This document shows positions 54,377 through 63,957 of a stretch of DNA of 64,000 bases, in pieces; within the stretch, counting starts at the first letter, position 1; each line of letters begins with the position of its first letter. Origin of the DNA: an uncultured Muribaculaceae bacterium (GTDB taxonomy: Bacteria; Bacteroidota; Bacteroidia; Bacteroidales; Muribaculaceae); assembly GCA_910587355.1 (NCBI GenBank), contig CAJUKF010000003.1, forward strand, positions 30,649 to 94,648, written 5' to 3'. Below the pieces are notes generated by a model. That model ran no database searches and was not told the DNA's origin. It saw only the letters and a list, made by a program, of their open reading frames with translations. A program made the translations under genes and the position numbers.

Positions 54377-55240
54377 TTAATCGAGAGGTTTAACTCGGAT
54401 ATTGCGGAACCAAACGTCATCACCGTGGTCCTGGAAGCCGATATAACCTTCGTGATTCTCACCGCCGCAGTTGTTGAGGAGTTCGAATGCGAGAGGCCAT
54501 TTTTCCTGGCTGAACTTGCTGTTCTGGAGAAGTTCGGTCCACTGGGGAGTCCAAAGGTGATATTCCACTACGTTCTCGCCGTTCTGTGAATGAACTACAG
54601 TACCTTTGTAAACAAGGATTTTAGCCTTGTTCCATTCGCCGTAAGGCTTCTGGTTCTGGGGCTTTGCGGGAATCATATCGTAGAGCGAAGCCGACTGACG
54701 GTTGCCGTCAACACCGAGTTTTGCATCGGGGTGGTTGGCATTGTCAAGCACCTGATATTCGGGAGCCGAGATATAAATCGGCTCGAGCTGCTTGCTGCCG
54801 TCCTCTTTTGTAGTTTCCACTTCCTGAGCCAGATAGAAGATACCGGAGTTGCTGCCTTTGTCAACCTTCCATTCCAGTTCGAGCTCGAAGTTGCCTAGCT
54901 GCTTGCCGAAGATGATGTCGCCGCCCTGAAGAGTCTGGCCTTCGCCTGTACCCGAGCCGTTGAACTTGATAGCGCCGTCTTCGATTGTCCAGCGTGAGGG
55001 TACGGTGTCCTTGCCGTAGCCGCGCCAGCCGGTGAAGTCCTTGCCGTTGAAGATGGTGTAGTAGCCTTCTTCGTCAACGGGGAAAGCAGAGAGGTCTATC
55101 TGCTCGTTCTGAAGAACTGTGTACTGGGGGCCTGCGGGAACTGTGTCGGTGGCTTCGGCCTTCTGGGTTGCATTTTTGCTGCCGCAGGCGGTTGCTGCTA
55201 CGACAGCGAGTGCTGATGCAAAGAAAAGTATCTTTTTCAT
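54377..55240 (-). CDS. DUF1080 (3-keto-disaccharide hydrolase) lipoprotein
   Basis: 287 residues with an SPII lipobox (AATAC, Cys19). The jelly-roll DUF1080 domain (about 55-287) shows YTIFNGKDFTGWRGYG, GDIIFGKQLGNFELELEW, GSNSGIFYLAQEVE and the final FQDHGDDVWFRNIRVKPL. The family is now named 3-keto-disaccharide hydrolase and cleaves or eliminates glycosides oxidised at C3. It is preceded 22 bases upstream by the Tat-exported Gfo/Idh gene. Confidence 0.88.
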   Translation of the reverse strand: MKKILFFASALAVVAATACGSKNATQKAEATDTVPAGPQYTVLQNEQIDLSAFPVDEEGYYTIFNGKDFTGWRGYGKDTVPSRWTIEDGAIKFNGSGTGEGQTLQGGDIIFGKQLGNFELELEWKVDKGSNSGIFYLAQEVETTKEDGSKQLEPIYISAPEYQVLDNANHPDAKLGVDGNRQSASLYDMIPAKPQNQKPYGEWNKAKILVYKGTVVHSQNGENVVEYHLWTPQWTELLQNSKFSQEKWPLAFELLNNCGGENHEGYIGFQDHGDDVWFRNIRVKPLD

Positions 55241-55262
55241 TTTTATATTGTGTGAATGTGTT

Positions 55263-56738
55263 TTATGCGGGCATTTCGGGGAGTTTCCAGCCGTCGCGGT
55301 ATTTTTTACGGATAAGTGATTCGGCGTACTCGCGTGCGTTGACGGGGTCTGACCATGTCTTGTCGAATGTGGGGTGACCGTTATGGATGTGGAAGCCGTC
55401 GGCGATGCAGGTACGGATTGTTGCGTCCTCGGGGATGTTGGTGAAACGCATGTTCTCGCCGTCCCAGTCGAGTACCTGGTTCAGGCCCTGCAGACGTGCT
55501 GCGAGAACACCCATAACAACCATTTCGTTGAACGGACCGGCTTCGGAGAAGTCCGATGCCGAGGGAGTGCGGTGTGCGTAGTCTTCCTTGCAGGCGCGTA
55601 CCCAGTCCTTGCCGTGGCTGAGTTCGACTTTGCGTGCAATCGAGGGAGCGTCGGGAACACGGCCCGAGAGCAGATAGGGATTCACGCCGTAGCAGCCGCA
55701 AATAAGTGTATCCTTGGTGCCGTAGAAAATGAGGGCGCCGCCCGAATCATTGAGGTCCTTGCCGGCAGGGAGGCCTGCGGGACGCTCGGGAAGAATGCCG
55801 CCGTCGTACCATGTGATTTCCACTTCGGGCATACCTACCTTGGGCAGATTGTCGCGCTGGGGGAATGTGTATTTGATACGCTGTGCGTTAGGAGCCGATT
55901 CGGTGAGAAGCAGTGTCGAGCTGCCTTCTACATGGGTCGGATATTTGAGGTTGAGGGCCTTGAATGCCGGATGGAGGATATGGCATGCCATATCGCCGAG
56001 TGCGCCGGTACCGAAATCCCACCAGCCGCGGAAGTTCCAGGGGTGGTAGCAGCTGTGATACGGACGCTCGGGGGCCGGACCGAGGAATGCGTCCCAGTTG
56101 AGGGTCGAAGGTATCTTCTCTGCCTTGGCAGGACGTGAAAGGCCCTGCGGCCATATAGGACGGTCGGTAAACGCATCTACGCGTGTTACTTCACCGATTT
56201 CGCCGTTCCAAATCCAGTCGCATATCTTGCGGACACCGTCGCCCGACGCACCCTGATTACCCATCTGGGTGGCTACTTTATGCTTGTCGGCAAGACGGGT
56301 GAGCAGACGCGACTCATACACGGTATGGGTAAGAGGCTTCTCGCAGTACACATGCTTGCCGGCTACAAGAGCATCGGCCGAGATAATGGCATGTGTATGG
56401 TCGGCGGTGGCAACTACAACTGCGTCCGCATCTTTGAGCATTGCGTCGTACATGCGGCGGTAGTCGTTGAAACGCTTTGCGTTGGGATATTTGCGGAAGA
56501 TATGGTCGGCATATTTCCAGTCAACATCGCAGAGGCCGATGATGTTTTCCTGACTTACATCTTCGAGCACGGAGGCGCCGCGGCCGCCGATGCCAACGCC
56601 AAGAATATTCAGTTTGTCGCTGGGTGCTGTGACACCGCTGAAACTTTTGCCGAGAACGGAGCTGGGCATCACCGCCATTGCAAGCGAAGCCATTGCGCCG
56701 GTTTTGAGGAACTGTCTCCTTGTTAAATCTACTGACAT
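55263..56738 (-). CDS. Tat-exported Gfo/Idh/MocA oxidoreductase
   Basis: 491 residues. The N-terminus DLTRRQFLKTGAMASLAMAV is a twin-arginine signal (RRQFLK). The Rossmann region has ILGVGIGGRGASVLEDV and the family EKP motif in KHVYCEKPLTHTV. Tat export implies folding with a tightly bound NAD(P) cofactor in the cytoplasm, as in glucose-fructose oxidoreductase. In this gene context it probably oxidises the C3 hydroxyl of glycosides or reduces the released 3-keto sugar in the periplasm. Confidence 0.9.
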   Translation of the reverse strand: MSVDLTRRQFLKTGAMASLAMAVMPSSVLGKSFSGVTAPSDKLNILGVGIGGRGASVLEDVSQENIIGLCDVDWKYADHIFRKYPNAKRFNDYRRMYDAMLKDADAVVVATADHTHAIISADALVAGKHVYCEKPLTHTVYESRLLTRLADKHKVATQMGNQGASGDGVRKICDWIWNGEIGEVTRVDAFTDRPIWPQGLSRPAKAEKIPSTLNWDAFLGPAPERPYHSCYHPWNFRGWWDFGTGALGDMACHILHPAFKALNLKYPTHVEGSSTLLLTESAPNAQRIKYTFPQRDNLPKVGMPEVEITWYDGGILPERPAGLPAGKDLNDSGGALIFYGTKDTLICGCYGVNPYLLSGRVPDAPSIARKVELSHGKDWVRACKEDYAHRTPSASDFSEAGPFNEMVVMGVLAARLQGLNQVLDWDGENMRFTNIPEDATIRTCIADGFHIHNGHPTFDKTWSDPVNAREYAESLIRKKYRDGWKLPEMPA

Positions 56739-56789
56739 GGTTTTAGGTATTGGTATTGATAAAAGTTGAAGAATAGTCGGTATTGTTTT

Positions 56790-57869
56790 TTATCGTGTTG
56801 TCTGCTTGCGCAGAAGTCCGTAGCCGTCTTTCATGTTGCGGCGGCGTTCGTGGATTTGCTCCAGCTCCTCGCTTGTACCGCACACCGGCAGGTCGTTGTT
56901 GCGGGCGTTCTCGATTGCCTTCCAAGCGAAATCAGACGCAATGGCCGCATCACTGAACGTGGGCAGACTCGAATCAGGCTCTCCTTTTTCGATTGAGTCG
57001 GCGAAAAGCTCTATGAGCCGGTCGATGTTCTTGCCGCCGTAGGGACGCTCTATGCGCTCTGTGCGTGTCACTCCGTGAACCTCCACCACGGCTGTCTTGA
57101 AGTCGTGTGTCATGCGCACTATGCCTTTCGAACCTATGATATCCATATAGGAATTATGGGTCTGCTTGTCGGAGAGCTGTCCGTAATTATGACCTTGTGT
57201 TATGTCAAATACCACGCCGTTCTCGAATGTGCCGTGGCACTGCAGCCACCAGGGGGCTTTATAAGCCCACATCCGCACAGCCTGACTGTGAACGGTCTTA
57301 TATTCGGAGCGTGCCAGCTGACGGGCGATGTCTACGTAATGCATGCCGCAGTCGTGGAACGCCGGGCCCTCGGCTTCATGGCCCTCGCCGGGCGAAAGTC
57401 CCGGTGTCATGTGACAGATACGTATAATGCCGAGTTCACCGATTTCGCCCGAACGTATGCAGTCGTCGATTTCCTTGAAATACCATGAATTGCGTATATA
57501 AAGATTCACTGTCGAGAGTACAGGAGCGCTCTTCACCAGCTCGCAGGCCGCCTGTTCGTTCTCGGGAGTGTCGGCAATGGGTTTCTCAGATATTATGGAT
57601 TTGCCTGCTGCGACAGCTTTACGTATCTGACGCAGACGCGAATCGGCAAGGGCTGTAAGGACAACCACGTCGATTTCAGGATTGTTGAAAATCTCATCCT
57701 CGTCTGTCACGATTGACGCGCCGGGGACCCGGCTGCGCAACTCGTCGTGGACGGCAGTGTTCATCTCACAGATAGAAGACACTGTCCAACGGGGACTTTT
57801 AAGGAATTCATTAAGGAAGAAACCGCCCATGCGGCCAAGCCCTATGATTCCTGCCTTAAGTTTTTTCAT
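56790..57869 (-). CDS. Cytoplasmic Gfo/Idh/MocA oxidoreductase
   Basis: 359 residues from the ATG at 57869; an upstream ATG (57908) lies on the -7 box and is rejected. Rossmann motif GIIGLGRMGGFFLNE and catalytic region SIISEKPIADTPENEQA (Glu-Lys-Pro); HDCGMHYVDIARQLA carries the conserved His/Asp. There is no signal peptide, so it would act inside the cell, complementing the Tat-exported paralogue. It is the first gene of the cluster under a strong promoter. Confidence 0.88.
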   Translation of the reverse strand: MKKLKAGIIGLGRMGGFFLNEFLKSPRWTVSSICEMNTAVHDELRSRVPGASIVTDEDEIFNNPEIDVVVLTALADSRLRQIRKAVAAGKSIISEKPIADTPENEQAACELVKSAPVLSTVNLYIRNSWYFKEIDDCIRSGEIGELGIIRICHMTPGLSPGEGHEAEGPAFHDCGMHYVDIARQLARSEYKTVHSQAVRMWAYKAPWWLQCHGTFENGVVFDITQGHNYGQLSDKQTHNSYMDIIGSKGIVRMTHDFKTAVVEVHGVTRTERIERPYGGKNIDRLIELFADSIEKGEPDSSLPTFSDAAIASDFAWKAIENARNNDLPVCGTSEELEQIHERRRNMKDGYGLLRKQTTR

Positions 57870-57905
57870 TGCAAAATAAGAAGTGTCTGTGTTTTTTATT
57901 TGGCT

Positions 57906-57937
57906 CAAAGTTAATTAAATTTTCCGGTCCTCACAAA
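57906..57937 (-). promoter_or_regulatory. Promoter of the 3-keto-glycoside cluster
   Basis: Minus strand: TTTG (57934-57937), 20-base spacer, TAACTTTG (57906-57913), 36 bases before the ATG. The 57940-58030 stretch upstream is AT-rich and holds no gene. Confidence 0.83.
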
Positions 57938-58037
57938 TATATTTAAACATTTGTTTATCTGTTTTTCACCAATATTTGCTAATAATGTTTTCATTATGCA
58001 TAATGTGTGAAACAATTACGAAATACTTACATATTTT

Positions 58038-59681
58038 TTACTTCTGCCACACCGACGGTATGGTAAAGACTTCGAGAGACTTCACGGTCACACGGTTTCC
58101 GTCAAGCCTGAACCGTGCGTCGTCTCCAGAGGGAACTGTGCGGCCCATGGAGTACGAATAAAGTCCGCCGTCGACAAATACCTCAGCCGATGTTCTGTCG
58201 AGATAGTTGTCGGCCGTGATTTCGGTCGAAGTCGGGTCCTGAGGAGAATAGAATACTCCGTTGACGGTATTGGAGTTCATATTGTAGTCGAACAGACGGT
58301 GCTTGCCCAGACGCAGCACGGCATCTGTGGCATGTGAAAGGCTAAATGTGGCCCTGATGCGCACACTGCCCTCTTTAGCGAAAGGAGCGAGCACTTCGGC
58401 GGCTTTATCCTGCGACAGATTCGTCCACGAGCCGGCCGGAACACAAAGTTCCTCGATTTCGCGCACGGGCTTCGACACAAGCCGTACGCCGTCTTTGGTA
58501 GTCCGCAGGGAGAGTTCGGTCGGTATTAGCATCATGCCGTTGAAATCCATGCCGGGATGCGAGATGCGCCCCCATCATATCTGTATGCGGCGCCCGTCAG
58601 ATGCCGGCATGTTGTTTATGGTCTGGGCTGCGTATATGCTGCCTGTGGAGTAATAATGCTTGCCCGAAGTCGGGGTGAATTTTTCGCCGTCGAAATCACC
58701 GAGCATATATGTGCCCGATGCTCCGTACATCACCCACATGGTATTGTTCTTGTCGCCGTCGACCGGCAGTTCGAAAAGCTCCGGACACTCCCAGAAGCCG
58801 GTGATGTGACTTTTGAATGTCCAGTCGCGGAGATTATTGGAATTATAAATCGAGTGACCGTCGCGCTCGTTGAGCACGAGCACCCAGCGGTCGCCGTAGC
58901 GGAACATTTTCGGGTCGCGTGTATCGTGACTGTCCCATTTTTCCTTAGTGTCAATCACCGGATTGCCGCTGTATTTGGTAAAAGTGCGTCCGTTGTCAAG
59001 ACTGTACGCTATGCACTCCATCTGCCTGTCGGGATTGTCAACGGTAAATGCCGCCACCATGGCCGGATTATCTTTCGTGCCGAAACCCGAATCATTATTA
59101 GTGTCTACCACAGCCGAACCAGAGAACATCGCGCCCATTGTATCGGGATACAGAGCCGGGGCCAGTTCGGTCCAATGCACAAGGTCACGGCTCACGGCAT
59201 GGCCCCAGTGCATGTTGCCCCAGTCGCGCTCGTAGGGATTGTGCTGATAAAAAAGATGATACTCGCCGTCATGATAAATCAGGCCGTTCGGGTCGTTTAT
59301 CCATCCGCGGCGTGTGGTGAAGTGATAATGCGGACGGTTTATCTCCTTGTAAATCGAATCGTTGCCGGGGATTTCAGCCGACTGCCCTATGGCATCAAGC
59401 ACCTTGAACCCGTCGGGAGCGCTGACAGTGATTTTGCGGACTTTCAGTGCTGACACATCCTTGAATGTCACATAATCGGCCGGTCCGTCGGTAAGGCGGA
59501 TATCTACCGGAAGCGTCGCCATTCCGTCGCCGCTGATATTTATCCGCACCCTGTCGCATTTGTGCGACACGGGGAAAGTGAGGTAATTATCTGTAATCTT
59601 AATCTGCCGCACCTCCGCCGCCGACAGCATGAATACGCCGGCAAATGCAGCGACGGTTGCAAGTCTTATCATGTTTTTCAT
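58038..59681 (-). pseudogene. GH32 fructan hydrolase interrupted by an in-frame TGA
   Basis: 548 codons in one frame, with an internal TGA at 58575-58577. Signal peptide 1-21. N-terminal accessory region about 22-115; GH32 propeller with the nucleophile Asp130 in WINDPNG, the transition-state Asp256 in RDP and the acid/base Glu298 in WECPE. The stop falls in DGRRIQI-stop-WGRISHPG, where the family has Gly-Trp (GGA to TGA is one change). After it the C-terminal beta-sandwich is complete (MDFNGMMLIPTELSL to IPSVWQK). Every other motif is intact, so the lesion is recent or a sequencing error. It would act on levan, inulin or sucrose-type fructans. Confidence 0.9.
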
Positions 59682-59719
59682 ACAGATTAAAGGCTTAAGT
59701 TAATTATTCGTATAGGGAT

Positions 59720-61414
59720 TCAGACAAGCCATTGCAGTGCTTTGGACTTAATCGCTTCATACCAACTTACCTCATTTATATGAACAGAGGCTGTTTCTTT
59801 GGCATATTCAAAGAAACTTCTTACCTTTTCGGGTTGCGGCACATAGCCGGCACGATAAGAGTCTTCCACCATTTTTCTGAATATATTCAAAGGCAAAGGT
59901 ACAATATTTGCGGCTCCGCCGTAAAATGAAATATCAAGTTTGTGCAGGGTAAAGAAGTTAGCAACAGTCGATGGACTGATTTTGGGCGCTATAAACAAGC
60001 AATAGCACGGTTTGCCAGAAGCTTTTTTTAATGCTCCAAGATGGCGGCTCACCGGTTCTCCCTCAGTTTCAAATTGTCTTTGACCGGAGGACATTGTCAC
60101 CTCCACCGATACTAAAAAATCGCCATAGTCACATACAATATCGGACATGTTGCCTTGTGCAGTAGACAAAGGTTTACCAAAATCATCAAATTTTAAGTTT
60201 GCCCTTATATCTCCTCCGTCAAGCATTGTCATAGCCCTCCATGTGTTCCATTCAAGCATCAACGGCGTATCGTAGAGACTTTTGTGTATGATTTGCTCAA
60301 AGATAAGTTGTATATCATCATACAACTTATAGTTCTTTATTTCATGAATTTGAGCATCTATTGCACTTTGTTTGCGGCTATCAGTCAAGTCTTCCAGTAA
60401 ATCTTTCAAAACTTCAACGTCAGCATTAGCATCAAATACTTGCTCAGGAAATAGCGTTGAAAGTTTTGAAATCAAATTTTCACGATTATCGGTAAGCAGC
60501 TGCGGAAGCCGTCTGTCACCAAGATATGCTATATATGATTTCTCATCGTCCACAAAACATGGGTCGCGGTCAACATTGGCAAGAATATAATCAACATCAT
60601 CAACTCGTTCAGACACTATGCTAAGCGATTTTCCCACATGAGATACATTTACAAGTCCAGTCGCATGCAGATATCTGAAACAAGCATCTGCATAATCTCG
60701 CATATTGGAAGCTTGCGTAGAAAGGAACTTATCAAGAGTCTTAGTCTTACTCTCGCGTGTCTTGATATCGTTTTCCGCAATACGCTGACTATAAACTGTC
60801 AAAAGCTCACGATGCAGATATTGCTCTTTAAACACTCGGTAGCTACCTTTGTTTTCGGCAAGAGCCACACGAAAATTATTGATTTTAGCGACTATCTCAT
60901 CAAATATATGCCAGTCGGTTAGCTGAAGCCCGAAAATCTGCAACTCATCGAACTTAAGAGTTCCGAGCGTACGCACAAGCCTTAAAATCTCAAGATATGG
61001 CTTGACATTAAATTTCGCAGCCTTGTCTGAAGGCTGGTGATAGGGAGACGGTACCTGGAACTTCAATAGCTGACGCAGGAAAATTTCATCAGTCCTTTTG
61101 GACGTAAGCAATGCTTCGCCTGCATCAGTCAGTTTTATTGTTGGTGACAAAGTGACAAATCCAAGCGACTTAGGCGCTCGGTTGATTCTGTCTCTCGCAC
61201 TGAATGAAGGGTCCTTTTTGCCCTCTCCGTCAAAAAAATTTTCATTGGAGAGTATCTGCATAAAATCTCGCTGCGTGTAAACATTCCACTTCTTATCCGA
61301 AAAAAAACGGACAAGCAACGAAATTTCAGGTATCATCTTAGCCGGTGTACGCGGCGATGTGGTCACGAATACCACTCTGCTATTTATTCGTCCCATAAGG
61401 TTCTTCTGCTTCAA
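59720..61414 (-). CDS. AlwI-family type IIS restriction endonuclease
   Basis: 564 residues (or 558 from the ATG at 61396, which overlaps the methylase less). The N-terminal VVFVTTSPRTPAKMIPEI and the C-terminal catalytic region DIVCDYGDFLVSVEVTMSSG, then QFETEGEPVSRHLGAL, match the AlwI restriction endonuclease family (relatives of MlyI, PleI and BstNBI). The nuclease core is PD-(D/E)xK-like, with Asp and Glu-Val-Thr around residues 425-445. AlwI cuts near GGATC. The gene overlaps the methylase by 35 bases and is visibly more AT-rich than its neighbours, a sign of transfer. Confidence 0.83.
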   Translation of the reverse strand: MKQKNLMGRINSRVVFVTTSPRTPAKMIPEISLLVRFFSDKKWNVYTQRDFMQILSNENFFDGEGKKDPSFSARDRINRAPKSLGFVTLSPTIKLTDAGEALLTSKRTDEIFLRQLLKFQVPSPYHQPSDKAAKFNVKPYLEILRLVRTLGTLKFDELQIFGLQLTDWHIFDEIVAKINNFRVALAENKGSYRVFKEQYLHRELLTVYSQRIAENDIKTRESKTKTLDKFLSTQASNMRDYADACFRYLHATGLVNVSHVGKSLSIVSERVDDVDYILANVDRDPCFVDDEKSYIAYLGDRRLPQLLTDNRENLISKLSTLFPEQVFDANADVEVLKDLLEDLTDSRKQSAIDAQIHEIKNYKLYDDIQLIFEQIIHKSLYDTPLMLEWNTWRAMTMLDGGDIRANLKFDDFGKPLSTAQGNMSDIVCDYGDFLVSVEVTMSSGQRQFETEGEPVSRHLGALKKASGKPCYCLFIAPKISPSTVANFFTLHKLDISFYGGAANIVPLPLNIFRKMVEDSYRAGYVPQPEKVRSFFEYAKETASVHINEVSWYEAIKSKALQWLV

Positions 61415-62345
61415 ATAAACGCAACTGAGCCGTTTCGGCTTGCATTATATTTTCATAAGTTCCGGTACTGGATAAACCCATACCCCAACTTTTCCGGTAA
61501 TTTGCTACAATCAGATGTCGAGCCTCAGATTTAAATCTGTTGCGGATATTGACTGCATATTTTTTTTCGTAATCATCAATTATATATCCGGAATACAGTT
61601 CTTTGGTTAGAGGTGTTCGGCCTATAATCATCAGTGCCTTACATGGAAGATTTGCAAAATCAAGCGCGAGATTTCTGTGGTCTTCTTCCGAAAATCCATC
61701 ACGATACAGTTCATTGCCATAATCGGAAAAGACACAGTCATAGGGAGGGTCTAGAAAAATAAAATCGTCTGTTTCACACACATCAAAGACAGCACTATAA
61801 TCTTTATCGTACACCTCAGCACGCTGTAACAGAAGACTATGCGAACGTGAAACACACTCAGTATTCAGGTGTGCATAACGTCCGTATGGCACATTGAATT
61901 CACCACGAGAATTATATCTTATCATCCCTGAATAAGCCGTTTTATTGATAAAGAAATATAGCAAAGCATCGGAATACTTTTTTTCAGAAATTCCGTTGAA
62001 CATATCGCGCATTCGATAATACAATTCCTCATTATTATCTACTACACGACTATCAGGAGATATGGATTTTAGACGTTCGAAATCTTTTCTGTTCTTGACA
62101 TATATAGCCTCGACCTCGTTTAATTCTTCACGCAATTTATCATAATTATCGCGTACTCCACGATAAAAAGATATAAGTTTTGTATTTATATCATTTATTA
62201 TAGCCTGACGAGGTTCAAGATAAAAAAACAATGCGCCTCCACCGAAAAATGGTTCGACATATCGGCCCGAAAAACGAGGAATATGCCACATTATATTTGG
62301 TATTTCCTTCGACTTTCCTCCACGATATTTTATCATCGGTTTCAT
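61380..62345 (-). CDS. Dam-family adenine-N6 DNA methyltransferase
   Basis: 321 residues from the ATG at 62345. D12-class order: MIKYRGGKSKEI, AdoMet motif I YVEPFFGGGALFF (about 30-41), NDINTKLISFY, and catalytic motif IV DPPY (199-202). Family members methylate GATC or longer sequences containing it. With an AlwI-type nuclease downstream it is the protective partner. Because GATC is a palindrome inside GGATC, one Dam-like enzyme can protect both strands of an asymmetric site. It begins 10 bases after the nadA stop on the same strand and is AT-rich. Confidence 0.9.
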   Translation of the reverse strand: MKPMIKYRGGKSKEIPNIMWHIPRFSGRYVEPFFGGGALFFYLEPRQAIINDINTKLISFYRGVRDNYDKLREELNEVEAIYVKNRKDFERLKSISPDSRVVDNNEELYYRMRDMFNGISEKKYSDALLYFFINKTAYSGMIRYNSRGEFNVPYGRYAHLNTECVSRSHSLLLQRAEVYDKDYSAVFDVCETDDFIFLDPPYDCVFSDYGNELYRDGFSEEDHRNLALDFANLPCKALMIIGRTPLTKELYSGYIIDDYEKKYAVNIRNRFKSEARHLIVANYRKSWGMGLSSTGTYENIMQAETAQLRLFEAEEPYGTNK

Positions 62346-62355
62346 GCCGCTGGCT

Positions 62356-63324
62356 TTATTTTGAGAGTTCGAGCATACGGTTGATTGGAACAAGAGCCTT
62401 TTCGGCAAGTGCGGGGTCGACTGAAACCTCCGGAGCCTCGTTGAGCAAACAGTCGCGGAGCTTTCGCAGAGTATTCAGTTTCATATAGGCGCAGTCGTTG
62501 CAGCCGCAACTGCTGTCCGACGGCGGCACGGGAATAAAATTCTTGTGAGGCGCGGCCTTGCGCATCTGGTGGAGGATACCGCTCTCGGTGGCGACTATGA
62601 ACTCTGTGGCATCGCTTTCGAGCGCATATTTGAGCAGCACAGCCGTCGAACCGATTTTGTCTGCCATTAGGGCGACAGGACGCTTGCATTCGGGATGAAC
62701 GAGTACCGGCGCGCCCGGATGTTCGGCTTTGAGACGTGCTATATTCTCCGTGCTGAAACGCTCGTGAACGTGGCAGGCACCGTCCCACAGCAGCATGTCG
62801 CGGCCGGTGACGGAGTTTATGTAACCGCCGAGATTGCGGTCGGGACCGAAAATCAGCTTCGCATCGGCTGGGAAACTGTCAACAACCTTACGGGCATTGC
62901 CCGATGTGACGAGCACATCGCTCAGAGCTTTAACCTCCACGGAAGTGTTGACATACGATATGACAGTATAGCCGGGATGTGCGGTCCTGAACGCCGCGAA
63001 TTCCTCGGGAGGACAGCTGTCGGCAAGGGAACATCCTGCGGTATTGTCAGGCACAAGCACTTTTTTGTCGGGGCACAGCACTTTCACGGTCTCCCCCATG
63101 AAGTTGACGCCGCACATCACTATGATGTCGGCATCTGAGCAGTCGGCCGCAGCCTTCTGTGCGAGGGCCAGTGAATCGCCCACATAATCGGCAATATCCT
63201 GAATATCTCCCTCGACATAATAGTGAGCGAGTATAACGGCGTTCTTCTCCTTCTTAAGCCGGAGAATATCGTTTTTGAGTTGTTCGTTGTTCTGTTTGCC
63301 GGAGCAGCTGGTTATGCAGTTCAT
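62356..63324 (-). CDS. nadA: Quinolinate synthase
   Basis: 322 residues. It shows AHYYVEGDIQDIADYVGDS, MCGVNFMGETVKVL, WDGACHVHERF, HPECKRPVA and CGCNDCAYMKLNTL, carrying the cysteines for the oxygen-sensitive 4Fe-4S cluster. It condenses iminoaspartate with dihydroxyacetone phosphate in NAD synthesis. nadB and nadC are not adjacent. The restriction-modification genes follow at 10 bases, so they may borrow the nadA promoter. Confidence 0.96.
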   Translation of the reverse strand: MNCITSCSGKQNNEQLKNDILRLKKEKNAVILAHYYVEGDIQDIADYVGDSLALAQKAAADCSDADIIVMCGVNFMGETVKVLCPDKKVLVPDNTAGCSLADSCPPEEFAAFRTAHPGYTVISYVNTSVEVKALSDVLVTSGNARKVVDSFPADAKLIFGPDRNLGGYINSVTGRDMLLWDGACHVHERFSTENIARLKAEHPGAPVLVHPECKRPVALMADKIGSTAVLLKYALESDATEFIVATESGILHQMRKAAPHKNFIPVPPSDSSCGCNDCAYMKLNTLRKLRDCLLNEAPEVSVDPALAEKALVPINRMLELSK

Positions 63325-63738
63325 AAGAATCTTTTGTCTGTATTTTCAAAGGCAAAGATAAGAATTTTCAGCCATATATTCACACTATAAATACATATTG
63401 GAGCAAATGGAGCCAAAGAAGACACACCACGGCTAATATTATGCGGCAGGTCAATATATCAGCGATAAAATCGCACACATCTGACATACGAATCGGTATT
63501 CCGGTCATAACTCTCTTTATTCGTAAACCGGACATTGAAGTTGTTCGGCAACAGAATAAGCGAAAATCCCGATGACAGATAATCACTCCGATTCTTTTGT
63601 CTGATTATTTATCATTGCAAAGTTAGCCCCTATTAAGGCCTGCATTTACAGAGATAATAAAAATGTAGACGCTTAAAGAAGATAACACTCTGTAAAACAG
63701 CAATCAGACTTATTATACCCGTGCCGAAAATGTAGACA
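63325..63738. other. Intergenic region with little coding evidence
   Basis: About 414 bases between nadA and the regulator fragment. It holds a second -7 box on the minus strand (TAACTTTG, 63618-63625), a weak 68-codon minus-strand frame with a GTG start (63380-63586) and hydrophobic C-terminus, and two direct copies of AAAATGTAGAC (63660-63670 and 63727-63737). No RNA gene is recognised. It looks like decayed sequence. Confidence 0.5.
63353..63360 (-). promoter_or_regulatory. -7 box of nadA
   Basis: Minus-strand TATCTTTG, exact TAnnTTTG, 28 bases before the ATG. The -33 region at the expected distance reads GTG rather than TTG. Confidence 0.6.
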
Positions 63739-63957
63739 TTATAAATCGTGTGTCGCCTTTATTTTCATGATATTTTCTTCGAAATGCTCTCTGTCGAGAG
63801 CCCGGTTGCGCATACGCGTACGATAATTGTAGACCGTGCTCGTGGAGCAGCGCAGAAAAACTGCTATTTTGCCGCTGTCGGTGATACCAAGACGCATGAG
63901 TGCATATATTCGGAGCTCGCGGGTCAGAAGCACACCGGGATGTAATTTAGAGGTTGT
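63739..63957 (-). pseudogene. C-terminal fragment of a DUF6377-like regulator
   Basis: About 72 codons, open from just after a TAA at 63958-63960 to the stop at 63739. The sequence LLTRELRIYALMRLGITDSGKIA then FLRCSTSTVYNYRTRMRNRA is a helix-turn-helix that I associate with the C-terminus of Bacteroidetes DUF6377 proteins (periplasmic repeats, membrane helix, cytoplasmic HTH). Everything N-terminal is missing. The break coincides with a possible insertion-sequence end at 63950, so the gene was probably cut by an insertion. Confidence 0.65.

Noticed and set aside
58575..58577. TGA read as glycine, as in some candidate-phylum bacteria
   Set aside because: atpH, nuoL, rnr and other intact genes end in TGA at the expected length, so TGA is a normal stop here. 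One site does not support recoding.
63380..63586. 68-codon minus-strand frame with a hydrophobic end
   Set aside because: GTG start, no family and unusual composition. A -7 box lies upstream, but that is not enough to call a gene.
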